Shown here piece by piece: positions 9,928-18,147 of a stretch of DNA of 64,000 nt (position 1 is its first letter; every line of letters begins with the position of its first letter). This DNA is from Hyphomicrobium sp. (GTDB lineage Bacteria > Pseudomonadota > Alphaproteobacteria > Rhizobiales > Hyphomicrobiaceae): NCBI RefSeq assembly GCF_003987855.1, contig NZ_RXIZ01000005.1, positions 16,654-80,653 of the forward strand, written 5' to 3'. Below the pieces are notes generated by a model. The model saw only the letters and a program-made list of their open reading frames with translations. It made no database searches and had not been told where the DNA came from. The position numbers and the translations under genes were made by a program.

Positions 9928-10416
9928 ATGAAGGGCAACAAAGACGTCATCACCCGTCTCAATGAGGCACTGAAACTCGAACTGGGCGCCATCAACCAAT
10001 ACTGGTTGCATTACCGTCTTCTGGACAACTGGGGATTCAAGAAGCTCGCGAAGAAAGAGCGCAAGGAATCGATCGAGGAGATGGAACACGCCGACCGTCT
10101 CATCGACCGCATCATCTTCCTGGACGGCCATCCGAACTTGCAGCACGTCGCCCCCCTGATGATCGGCGAGAACATCAAGGAAGTGCTGGAATGCGATCTC
10201 AAGGGCGAGAACATCGCCCGCGATCACTACAAGAAATCGCGCGAGATCTGCCGCGACGTCGGCGACTACGTCACCATGCTGCTGTTCGAAGACCTCCTGA
10301 AGGACGAGGAAGGCCACATCGACTTCCTCGAAACCCAGCTCGATCTTCTCGCCAAGATCGGCGTCGAAAACTACGGTCAGCTCAACGCCGAACCGGCGAG
10401 CGACGACGACCACTGA
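9928..10416 (+). CDS. bfr: Bacterioferritin
   Basis: Subunit of the 24-mer haem-containing ferritin that oxidises Fe(II) and stores iron in the cytosol. All expected ferroxidase ligands are visible at the usual positions: E18, E51, H54, E94, E127 and H130; M52, the haem-ligating methionine, is also present, so this is a haem-type bacterioferritin and not a plain ferritin. Length is 162 residues, as usual, with a short acidic tail DDDH. It follows the Bfd-like gene and precedes a dispersed repeat. Confidence 0.96.
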   Translation: MKGNKDVITRLNEALKLELGAINQYWLHYRLLDNWGFKKLAKKERKESIEEMEHADRLIDRIIFLDGHPNLQHVAPLMIGENIKEVLECDLKGENIARDHYKKSREICRDVGDYVTMLLFEDLLKDEEGHIDFLETQLDLLAKIGVENYGQLNAEPASDDDH

Positions 10417-10467
10417 TCGAGTTGTCATTTTCGGGCTCGTCCCGATAACGACCTTCAACAAAACAAG

Positions 10468-10557
10468 CGTCATCCCGGCGAAAGCCGGGATCCACGCAAG
10501 CATCCGCATCCATGATGTCGATGTTCGTCGTGGATGGCCGCCTTCGCGGCCATGACG
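10468..10557. repeat. Dispersed palindromic (REP/MITE-like) repeat
   Basis: A 90-base element bounded by CGTCAT and ATGACG. The left part, ATCCCGGCGAAAGCCGGGAT, is itself a hairpin, and a second hairpin GGCCGCCTTCGCGGCC lies near the right end. Read on the minus strand in one frame it gives WIPAFAGMT, a peptide that turns up in spurious predicted proteins wherever this common repeat occurs. It is intergenic between bfr and mutL. Family recognition is from general knowledge; only one copy is visible here. Confidence 0.7.
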
Positions 10558-10623
10558 AAGCGTGATGCACTTGTATTCGCCGCCGCCCGCACCCGGCCTT
10601 TTCCTCTCACGAGGAGCCCAAAG

Positions 10624-12444
10624 TCATCGCCGCCCGAATAGGCGTTCAATGTCGCTGAGCTTCAGCGCGACATAGGTCGGCCGGCCGTGATTGCACTGGC
10701 CGGAGTAGGGCGTTGCCTCCATTTGCCGGAGCAGCGCGTTCATCTCTTCGACCGTCAGGCGCCGGCCCGAGCGCACACTTCCGTGACACGCCATGCGCGA
10801 CGCCACGCTGTCCAGGCGATCTTTCAGCGCCCGCGCCAGTCCGTCAGCACGAAGCTCCGCGGCGAGATCCTTGACCAGCCCTTCGACGTCCGTTTCTCCG
10901 AGAAGCGCCGGGGTCTCGCGCACCGCAACCGCGCCCTCACCGAAACTTTCGAGCACAAGCCCGAATTGGGCAAGCTCGTCGGCATGCTCCGCCAGGAGAG
11001 CCGCATCGTCGGCCTCGAGTTCGACGATCGCCGGGATCAGCAGCCCCTGCGTCGCGACCCCGCCACTCGCCAGCGCCGTTTTCAGCTTTTCATAGACGAG
11101 CCGCTCGTGCGCCGCGTGCTGATCGACGATGACGAGACCGTCGCGCGTCTGCGCCACGATATAATTCTCATGCACCTGCGCCCGTACCGCGCCAAGTGGC
11201 CTGTCGATCGTCTGCTCAGCGCCTGCCGCCGCCACCACGGGAGCGTCGGCACTCGGGGCGTCGAGCACCGCGAACGGGGATGGAGCTGTTTCCGCAAACG
11301 ACGGCACGCGTGGGGGCACCATCCACGCGTAAGTTCCGCCTTGATCTGGATACCCCGGCTCTACGCGAGTGCTCGGCAGAATGCCCGCCTCGAAGCTTTC
11401 GACCGTCAGCACCCCGCCTTGCGCCGACGCACGATGCCCTGCCGTCGCTAACGCGTCGGCCAGCGCCCGCACCATCATGACTCGCACGCGCCCAGCGTCG
11501 CGGAAGCGAACTTCAGCCTTCGCCGGATGCACGTTAACATCCACATCAGATGGCGACACGTCCAGAAACAGCGCCAACAAAGGCGAGCGCCCGCGCGGAA
11601 TGAGATCGCCATAGGCGGCCCGCACCGCGCCGATCAGCAGCTTGTCCTTTACCGGCCGGCCGTTGACGAACAAAAACTGTTGGGTGCTGTCCGGCCTGTG
11701 CAGCGTCGGTAATCCTGCGAACCCGAAGACACGCATTGCCGCCGAGGCGCCGCTCGCCGCTCCCGACACTTCCAATGCGTCGGTCATGAACTCGCGGCCC
11801 ATGATGGCCCCGATGCGCTCGAGCCACGCGGCGGACGAGCGATCGCCCTGTGCGAACACGGCAGGACGCTTATCACCCGTCTGCAACGTAAAGCCGATAT
11901 CGGGATGCGCCATCGCGAGACGGCGAACGACGTCCGTCACCGCCATGGCCTCGGCCCGCTCCGACTTCAAAAACTTGAGACGCGCCGGCGTCGCCGAGAA
12001 GAGATCGCGCACCTCGACGATCGTTCCGCAGTTCACCGCCGCCGGAGCGACCGGCGCTTTGGCCCCACGCGTGACGACGATGCCTGCGCCGTGCGATGCA
12101 TCCCGCGTCCGCGAACGGATTTCGAGCTGCGCGATGGACCCGATCGATGGCAAGGCCTCGCCGCGAAAGCCGAGCGAGCGAATATCGAATAGATCTTCTT
12201 CGTCGAGCTTGGACGTCGCGTGCCGCTCGACGGCGAGCGCGAGATCGCCTGGAGCCATCCCGCAGCCATCGTCCGTCACGCGGATGAGCGACAGTCCCCC
12301 GGCTGCAATGACGATCTCGATGTGCGTGGCTCCGGCATCGATGGCGTTTTCGACGAGCTCTTTCACGACGCTCGCCGGACGCTCGATCACCTCGCCCGCA
12401 GCAATTCGGTTGATCGTCTCTGGCGATAGTTGCCGGATCGCCAC
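10624..12444 (-). CDS. mutL: DNA mismatch repair protein MutL
   Basis: Links mismatch recognition by MutS to strand incision. The N-terminal GHKL ATPase domain shows ELVENAIDAGA, DDGCGM and GFRGEAL; the C-terminal dimerisation domain carries DQHAAHERLVYE at about residue 441, the DQHA(X)2E(X)4E metal-binding endonuclease motif. MutL is therefore itself the nicking enzyme, as expected in bacteria without MutH. The linker around residues 330-400 is Pro/Ala-rich. Length is 606 residues. pgi lies 28 bases upstream on the same strand. Confidence 0.96.
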   Translation of the reverse strand: MAIRQLSPETINRIAAGEVIERPASVVKELVENAIDAGATHIEIVIAAGGLSLIRVTDDGCGMAPGDLALAVERHATSKLDEEDLFDIRSLGFRGEALPSIGSIAQLEIRSRTRDASHGAGIVVTRGAKAPVAPAAVNCGTIVEVRDLFSATPARLKFLKSERAEAMAVTDVVRRLAMAHPDIGFTLQTGDKRPAVFAQGDRSSAAWLERIGAIMGREFMTDALEVSGAASGASAAMRVFGFAGLPTLHRPDSTQQFLFVNGRPVKDKLLIGAVRAAYGDLIPRGRSPLLALFLDVSPSDVDVNVHPAKAEVRFRDAGRVRVMMVRALADALATAGHRASAQGGVLTVESFEAGILPSTRVEPGYPDQGGTYAWMVPPRVPSFAETAPSPFAVLDAPSADAPVVAAAGAEQTIDRPLGAVRAQVHENYIVAQTRDGLVIVDQHAAHERLVYEKLKTALASGGVATQGLLIPAIVELEADDAALLAEHADELAQFGLVLESFGEGAVAVRETPALLGETDVEGLVKDLAAELRADGLARALKDRLDSVASRMACHGSVRSGRRLTVEEMNALLRQMEATPYSGQCNHGRPTYVALKLSDIERLFGRR

Positions 12445-12472
12445 CCTGTCGGCCCCCTCGGTCGAAAAGCGC

Positions 12473-13828
12473 TCAAGCGCCTTCCGCGAGGCGCTCTCTC
12501 GTCAGAACCTTCGCAAGCTCGACGCCCGGCTGATCGAAAGGATCGACGCCAAGCAGGCGGCCTGCGAGAATCGTTTCGATCATAAAGTGCATCAGCAGCG
12601 CCCCGACGACTTTTTCGTCGAGTTTTGCAATGTCGATTGTGCGCACGGGCCGCCCAGCCCGGGACAAAGCCTCGGGAAGAGCATGCGACTGGGCCGAAAC
12701 GATATCGCCGATGGTATGGCCGCCGAGCATATCCGCACCGGCGATTCGCGCCAGTTCCGGATCGATTTTGGGGCCGGTGCCTTTGCTCGCAACCCGGATG
12801 ATATTCAGATAGTGGTCGTGCGGTCCCTCCATGAAGAGCTGCAGCTGGCTATGCTGATCGAGCGGACCGAGCGCCCCGATGGGTGTGGTGCCCTCGCCAT
12901 TCTTGCCCAGGCTCTCCGCCCAAAGCTGCACGAACCAAGTCGAAAGACGCCCGAGCTTGTCGGCATACGGCATCATCACCAGCGTACCGACGTTCTTTTC
13001 CTTGGATAGCGCGACCGCTGTGGTTGCTCCAACGGCCGGACCGAAATCCTTAGCCGACTGCGCCGCCAGCAACGCGTCGATCACGCTCTTGGCCCCGGCA
13101 CGAATGGCCCGAACGTCGAGACCACGCGCCATAGCTGGAATGAGCCCGACGTTCGTCAGGCACGAGAAGCGTCCGCCTATGCCGGTGTGATGTTCCAGCA
13201 TCGGGATATTGAACTTCGAAAACAGCGTGCGCAGCCCGTTCGACTTTCCGGGTTTTGCCGGTTCGGTGATGCCGAGAAACATCTTCGGGATCTGCGCTTC
13301 GAGGCCCGCAGCTTTCACTGCCGTCATCGTGGCGATGGCCTGCGCCAGCGTCTCCGCCGTACCGCCCGACTTGGAAGTGATGATGAAACGCGACGTCGGC
13401 AGGTCGAGCGACTCGAGCACGCTTTGCAGCGTGCCGCCATCGAGGTTGGCGTAAAAGCGCGTCCGCGGACGATTGCGCTGACCAGGCGAGGCGACGCCGG
13501 CGATATTCCAGCCCGCATACTGAGCGAGCGTTTCGCCGCCGAGGCTCGAACCCCCTGTTCCGAAGAAGACGAGTGTCTTTGCGCCTTCGCTCAGCTTCGC
13601 GAGCGCTGCTTCGGCATCGGCGATATCCTGCTGCTCTTCGGCGATACCGAGGAGCGCAAGGCTTTTGCTGCGATAATCATTCTTCAGCGCCGCGACGTGC
13701 GGCTCCATCTTCGCGAGCCAGGATGAATATGCCGAATGCGAAAGACCGTGCTCGCCGATCTTGTCTTCAAAGCACCCGTCGATGTTCTGCTGAAACATGA
13801 TCTCGTCGTGTCGCTGCCCGTCTTGCAT
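12473..13828 (-). CDS. pgi: Glucose-6-phosphate isomerase, short form
   Basis: Interconverts glucose 6-phosphate and fructose 6-phosphate. Substrate-binding loops GTGGSSLGG and TSKSGGTAET and the late signature LWAESLGKNGEGTTP with DQHSQLQ are clear. At 451 residues it is about 100 shorter than the E. coli type; such compact forms occur in some alphaproteobacteria. The ATG at 13828 has an AGGGAG upstream at long spacing; the internal ATG at 13798 (MFQQNIDG) is a real alternative. It reads toward mutL. Confidence 0.9.
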   Translation of the reverse strand: MQDGQRHDEIMFQQNIDGCFEDKIGEHGLSHSAYSSWLAKMEPHVAALKNDYRSKSLALLGIAEEQQDIADAEAALAKLSEGAKTLVFFGTGGSSLGGETLAQYAGWNIAGVASPGQRNRPRTRFYANLDGGTLQSVLESLDLPTSRFIITSKSGGTAETLAQAIATMTAVKAAGLEAQIPKMFLGITEPAKPGKSNGLRTLFSKFNIPMLEHHTGIGGRFSCLTNVGLIPAMARGLDVRAIRAGAKSVIDALLAAQSAKDFGPAVGATTAVALSKEKNVGTLVMMPYADKLGRLSTWFVQLWAESLGKNGEGTTPIGALGPLDQHSQLQLFMEGPHDHYLNIIRVASKGTGPKIDPELARIAGADMLGGHTIGDIVSAQSHALPEALSRAGRPVRTIDIAKLDEKVVGALLMHFMIETILAGRLLGVDPFDQPGVELAKVLTRERLAEGA

Positions 13829-13942
13829 GGCCGCTTCAACGCTCCCTGTCTAAACTGCGTTCCGGCCTAGCCGATTTCACTCCTGCGGCCAAGTGCGCTT
13901 AGTTTCGCCTCACCTGTTCAGCCGGGCGGGCCCTGAGAAAGC

Positions 13943-13971
13943 AAATGGCCGCCTACGGAGGGCGGCCATTT
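13943..13971 (-). terminator. Terminator hairpin downstream of the M16 protease operon
   Basis: Perfect 11-bp inverted repeat, AAATGGCCGCC at 13943-13953 and its complement at 13961-13971, around a 7-base loop. On the minus strand it follows the stop of the second M16 gene by about 30 bases and runs into a T-rich stretch, as expected for a rho-independent terminator. Confidence 0.65.
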
Positions 13972-14003
13972 GAAACTGCGCGATGATACGAAAATGTCTT
14001 TCC

Positions 14004-15425
14004 TCAGCCTCTACCCGGCACCGCGAGCGCCGGCTGCAGAACCGGAGGCGTGGCGGCGGAGTTCATGCCCGCCGGCTTTCCAACGATCGTGACGACCAGG
14101 TTATCCGGCTTCAGCAACCGTGCCGCGACCCGCTTGGCATCGGCCGCCGTCACCGCATTGATCATCGCATTGCGGTTCTCGACGTACTCGGGACCGAAGC
14201 CTTCCTGCATCAGGCCCAGAAGCTGCGAAGCGATTTTCGAGTTGGTGTCGAAGCGCAGTGCATAGGAGCCCGTTAGATAGTCTTTGGCGGCCTGGAGATC
14301 GTCTGGCGCCGGGCCATTCTCGGCCATCTTCGCCATTTCTCCGCGGATGATCTTGAGGCTTTCAGCCATCGACGCGTTCTTTGTCGCGACGCTGCCAACA
14401 AGAATTGACGCCTGCTGATACGGCTGAATGTACGTATAGACCGAATAGGCGAGCCCGCGCTTCTCGCGCACCTCTTCCATCAGCTTCGCGGAAAATCCGC
14501 CGCCGCCCAGAATGTGGTTGACGACAAACGCCGCCATGAAATCCGGATCCTTGCGCGGCATCGCGCCGAGACCGAAGATCGCCACCGACTGCGGCACGCC
14601 CATCTCGATGATCTTTTGACCGCCGCCCGGCACCGGCTCCGTCTTCGCGACCGGGAACAGATTGGCCTTTGCAGGCAGCGCCCCGAAGACGTCGTCGAGA
14701 ATTTTCCCAAGTTCCGCCGCTGTGATATCGCCGACGGCAACGACCTTCAGATTATCGCGAGCGAAATTGCGCTTGTGATAATCGACGAGATCGTCCCGCG
14801 TGATCTTCGCGACCGTCTCGGCCGTGCCGTTCGACGGATTGCCATAAGGTTGCTTCGGGAACGCCTGCGCATACCATTCGCGCATCGCAACCTTCTCTGG
14901 ATCCTTGTCGGCGTAAGCAATGTTGGCGAGAAGCTGCTGCTTGATGCGCTCGACAGCTTCCGTGTCGAAGCGCGGCTTCTGCACGGAAAGCTTCAGAAGC
15001 TCCACTGCCTTGTCGCGGTTCTTCGACAGCGTCTCGAACGAGCCGTAAAGCGAATCCTTGCTGTCGTCGTAGCTCATGCGCATGGCGATATCTTCCATGC
15101 GCTCCTGGTAGTCTTCCGATTTGATGTCGCCGGCGCCCTCGTCCATCATCGCGGTGATGAAGTTGGCAAGTCCTTCCTTGCCCGGCGGGTCCTGGCTGTT
15201 GCCGCCATCGAAGGCGTAACGGAGCGAGATAAGCGGTACGCCGTGCTCTTCGACGAGCCAGGCCTTGATACCACCAGGTGACGTGATCTGCTGAATGTTC
15301 ATTGCGGCCGCTGGTTGGCTGAAGGAAGCGGTGAGCAGCATCGCGACAGCGGGAACAGCCGTAGCGATGCCGGAGCGGGCTGCTGCGCGAACGAGCTTGG
15401 CAGCCGCGGAATATAGTCCTGTCAT
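14004..15425 (-). CDS. M16 family peptidase-like protein, non-catalytic partner
   Basis: Periplasmic or exported protein of the insulinase/pitrilysin family that has lost the zinc site: where HxxEH should stand the sequence reads GLANFITAMMDEG. It keeps the R/Y substrate-clamp motif REKRGLAYSVYTY in the second half, as non-catalytic subunits of heterodimeric M16 proteases do. The start at 15425 is chosen for the GAGG upstream and the N-terminal signal peptide ending in QPAAA; 473 residues. It starts 5 bases after the stop of the catalytic M16 gene, so the two are almost certainly co-translated and form a heterodimer. Confidence 0.88.
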   Translation of the reverse strand: MTGLYSAAAKLVRAAARSGIATAVPAVAMLLTASFSQPAAAMNIQQITSPGGIKAWLVEEHGVPLISLRYAFDGGNSQDPPGKEGLANFITAMMDEGAGDIKSEDYQERMEDIAMRMSYDDSKDSLYGSFETLSKNRDKAVELLKLSVQKPRFDTEAVERIKQQLLANIAYADKDPEKVAMREWYAQAFPKQPYGNPSNGTAETVAKITRDDLVDYHKRNFARDNLKVVAVGDITAAELGKILDDVFGALPAKANLFPVAKTEPVPGGGQKIIEMGVPQSVAIFGLGAMPRKDPDFMAAFVVNHILGGGGFSAKLMEEVREKRGLAYSVYTYIQPYQQASILVGSVATKNASMAESLKIIRGEMAKMAENGPAPDDLQAAKDYLTGSYALRFDTNSKIASQLLGLMQEGFGPEYVENRNAMINAVTAADAKRVAARLLKPDNLVVTIVGKPAGMNSAATPPVLQPALAVPGRG

Positions 15426-15430
15426 CAATA

Positions 15431-16846
15431 TTACCTCAACTCGGCGGCTGCTGACGGGGGTGCAAGGTCTTCGGCCTGCGCCACGCCCGACTCGTCGGGA
15501 ACGAGGTAGCCGGTCACCGAATCCTTGAGGTCCAGATACTTGGCAGCGACTTTCTTGACGTCGTCGGCCGTCACCTTCGAAATGTTCTCCGGCCACGCTT
15601 CGACATCCGCGACCGTTCGGCCCACGGCGAGATTCCAACCATAGCGGCGCGCGAGCGTCGCCTGGTTGTCGCTGTCGTAGACGTAGTCGGCGAGATAGCT
15701 GTTCTTGGCCCGCGTCAGTTCCGCGTCCGTCACGCCGTTCTTGACGATGTCGGCCATGACGTCATCGATCGCAGCTTCCACTTTCTCAAGCGGCACGCGG
15801 TCGGCGGCGATGCCGTAAAGCGAGATCGTTCCGCCATCGAGGCCATAGCCGGAGTAATCGCCGCCGGCACTGGACGCGATCTTCTGCTCCACCACGAGCT
15901 TCTTGTAGATGCGGCTGGTCGATCCCGAACCTGCGATCTTCATAAGGATATCGAGGGCCTCCGCCTCGCCCGGCTTTGCCGTGACGTAGCTCGGAACCTG
16001 ATAGTAGCGCTGCATGAGATAATTTCCGGCGCGCGGATCCTTCAAAGTCAAACGGCGGGCGACGCGCTGCGGCGGCTCGGCCGGACGATGACGAACGCCC
16101 GTGACCGTCGGATTGGTCGGGATCTTGCCGTAGGTCTCTTCCGCGAGCTTCCTCACTTCGGCGTCGGTCACGTCGCCTGAGACGACGAGGATCGCATTGT
16201 TCGGCGCGTAATAGTGCTTGTAGAAATCAAGCGCGTCCTGGCGCGAGAGCTGCGCCATCTCGCTGTACCAGCCGATCACCGGCTTGTGGTACGGGTGATT
16301 GAGATAAAGCGCGGCATTCATCTGCTCATCGAGCAGCGAAGACGGATTGTTGTCGATGCGCGAGCGGCGCTCTTCGAGAATGACGTTGCGTTCGGTCAGC
16401 ACTTCCTTCTCGTCGAGACGAAGATTGACCATTCGGTCCGCTTCCATCTCCATCATCTTGCCAAGACGGTCCTTGGCGACGCGCTGAAAGTATGCGGTCG
16501 CGTCGTTGCCCGTGAAGGCGTTGTCCTGGCCGCCGAGACGGCCGACGATCTTTGAAAACTCGCCGACGGGAATCTTGTCGGTCGACTTGAACATCAGGTG
16601 CTCGAGGAAATGCGCGATGCCGGATTTGCCAAGCACCTCGTCGGCGGCGCCGACCCGATACCAAACCATGTGGGTCACGACGGGCGAGCGGTGATCGGGA
16701 ATGACAACGACGTCCATGCCGTTCGAGAGCTTGAACTCGGAGGCGCGCGTTGTGCCGTCGGCGGCGTGGGCGAGTGGTGTGACTGCGAGCATCAGGGTGG
16801 CCAATACGGTTAAGAAGGGAATTCGGGAGCACGTCGAACGACGCAT
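15431..16846 (-). CDS. M16 family zinc metallopeptidase, catalytic partner
   Basis: Exported zinc protease of the pitrilysin family. The inverted zinc motif HFLEH (about residues 75-79) with a downstream glutamate in EMEADRM supplies the metal site. A signal peptide ending in AHAADG covers the first 30 or so residues. The ATG at 16846 is preferred because an AGGA ribosome binding site precedes it; the frame is open to 16876. Length is 471 residues. Paired with the zinc-less M16 gene downstream, a usual arrangement in alphaproteobacteria; the natural substrate is not known, probably periplasmic peptides. Confidence 0.9.
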   Translation of the reverse strand: MRRSTCSRIPFLTVLATLMLAVTPLAHAADGTTRASEFKLSNGMDVVVIPDHRSPVVTHMVWYRVGAADEVLGKSGIAHFLEHLMFKSTDKIPVGEFSKIVGRLGGQDNAFTGNDATAYFQRVAKDRLGKMMEMEADRMVNLRLDEKEVLTERNVILEERRSRIDNNPSSLLDEQMNAALYLNHPYHKPVIGWYSEMAQLSRQDALDFYKHYYAPNNAILVVSGDVTDAEVRKLAEETYGKIPTNPTVTGVRHRPAEPPQRVARRLTLKDPRAGNYLMQRYYQVPSYVTAKPGEAEALDILMKIAGSGSTSRIYKKLVVEQKIASSAGGDYSGYGLDGGTISLYGIAADRVPLEKVEAAIDDVMADIVKNGVTDAELTRAKNSYLADYVYDSDNQATLARRYGWNLAVGRTVADVEAWPENISKVTADDVKKVAAKYLDLKDSVTGYLVPDESGVAQAEDLAPPSAAAELR

Positions 16847-17098
16847 TATGGCGATCCTTTGAACCGAATACAGCAAGTTTGCTCCCTAGCTTTTCGGATC
16901 CTACCCCAAGCCGAAAACCCGGGGATTACTTTTTCGAGAAGGCTCGGACGCCAGCATGCGGAAGCCGCGTCAGTGAGCGGCAGATGGGCAATCAAAGTCA
17001 AATGACAAGGCGTTCATCTCGCCCGCGGAAATGCGGCGAAAAACTGAAGCTACGACGCTGGCAGGAAAGGCCGAATTAACGAGAATTCACAGCGGAAC

Positions 17099-17575
17099 TC
17101 ACTGCGTATCTTGGTCGTCTCCGTCGCCCTTGCGCCCGGTCGGCGTTGTCCACTTCTGGACGGCCGTCAGGATGGACGGATGGCACGAACCGAGCGGACC
17201 CGATGCCGATTCGGCCGACGTGTCGCCGCGCGAAATCGGCTCCTCATAGTTCTTCTTGCAGTATTCCGCCTGCCGGGCTTCGAGATCGGCCTGAGAGGTC
17301 TTCTTGACCTTGTCCGGATCCTGAATATCGGCGAGCGCCGGCTGCTCCGCCTTACCCCCGGCCCCCGGCGGCGGCAGCAATTCCGCGCTCGGCGGCAGCG
17401 TGAGCGGCTGGCGCACGGCCATTTTCGGGTCGCCTTGGGGTGTGGAACTACCGTTCAGTCCCATCACATCGAAAACCTTGCCGTTAAGCTGCACGCCATC
17501 GAACCCGCTGCACCCGCCCATAAACATGGCGGTGGCCGCGACTAGAACGAATTTATGAGCTGTTTTCAACGACAT
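17099..17575 (-). CDS. Putative lipoprotein
   Basis: 158-residue predicted lipoprotein of unknown function. The N-terminal signal sequence ends in a lipobox MGGC at about residues 19-22. The mature part is hydrophilic with a proline-rich stretch (PPSAELLPPPGAGG) and two further cysteines (EYCKKNYEEP and GSCHPS). It lies between lspA, whose product would process it, and the M16 pair on the same strand; this order is common in related genomes. Confidence 0.75.
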   Translation of the reverse strand: MSLKTAHKFVLVAATAMFMGGCSGFDGVQLNGKVFDVMGLNGSSTPQGDPKMAVRQPLTLPPSAELLPPPGAGGKAEQPALADIQDPDKVKKTSQADLEARQAEYCKKNYEEPISRGDTSAESASGPLGSCHPSILTAVQKWTTPTGRKGDGDDQDTQ

Positions 17576-17637
17576 GGTTTTTTGCCCGTGTCTTGACCTG
17601 ACACGCCCCCCAGCCCCGTTAAGCCGGATTTACGGCA

Positions 17638-18147
17638 CTAATGCGACTCGCCCCTGAATGACTCATACAACAGGCCGATAACGCCAGCAACGATGGCCAC
17701 ATCCGCGATGTTGAAGACGTACCAGTGGAAGCCATAGGCGTGGAACGAGAAGAAGTCGGCCACCCCGCCCAGGCGCAACCTGTCGATGGCATTCCCGAGC
17801 GCCCCGCCAATGATGAGCCCGAGGCTCAGCGCCATCATGCGGCTGCCCCGGCTCCAGTTGAGCCACCCCCACAGCGCTGCGCTGGCCGCCACGGCGAAGC
17901 CCACGAGAAGGTACTGCCCGCCCATGCTCTCCTGATTGAAGAGCGAATAGCTGATGCCGATGTTCTTCACGTAGATCAGATCGAAAAACGGCGCGATCTC
18001 GACGCGGCCCTTCGCTTCGATGTCGTAGACCGAGAGCATCCACCACTTGTGCAACTGATCGATCGCGATCGTGGCGATGATGACGATCGCCGCCAGAGGC
18101 GCCGTTCTGCTCCAAAGGGCGCTACGCGAAGACGCGAAGTCGGTCAT
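17638..18147 (-). CDS. lspA: Lipoprotein signal peptidase (signal peptidase II)
   Basis: Inner-membrane aspartyl protease that removes the signal peptide from diacylglyceryl-modified prolipoproteins. Four hydrophobic segments; the two catalytic aspartates are in GNAIDRLR and [10 protein letters not shown]. Length is 169 residues. Its ATG overlaps the ileS stop in an ATGA, the classic ileS-lspA coupling. The window also contains at least two predicted lipoproteins that would be its substrates. Confidence 0.95.
   Translation of the reverse strand: MTDFASSRSALWSRTAPLAAIVIIATIAIDQLHKWWMLSVYDIEAKGRVEIAPFFDLIYVKNIGISYSLFNQESMGGQYLLVGFAVAASAALWGWLNWSRGSRMMALSLGLIIGGALGNAIDRLRLGGVADFFSFHAYGFHWYVFNIADVAIVAGVIGLLYESFRGESH

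Noticed and set aside
9859..10509. Open frame of 216 codons on the minus strand over bfr
   Set aside because: It is the antisense of bfr extended into the dispersed repeat; the WIPAFAGMT start comes from the repeat, not from a protein family.
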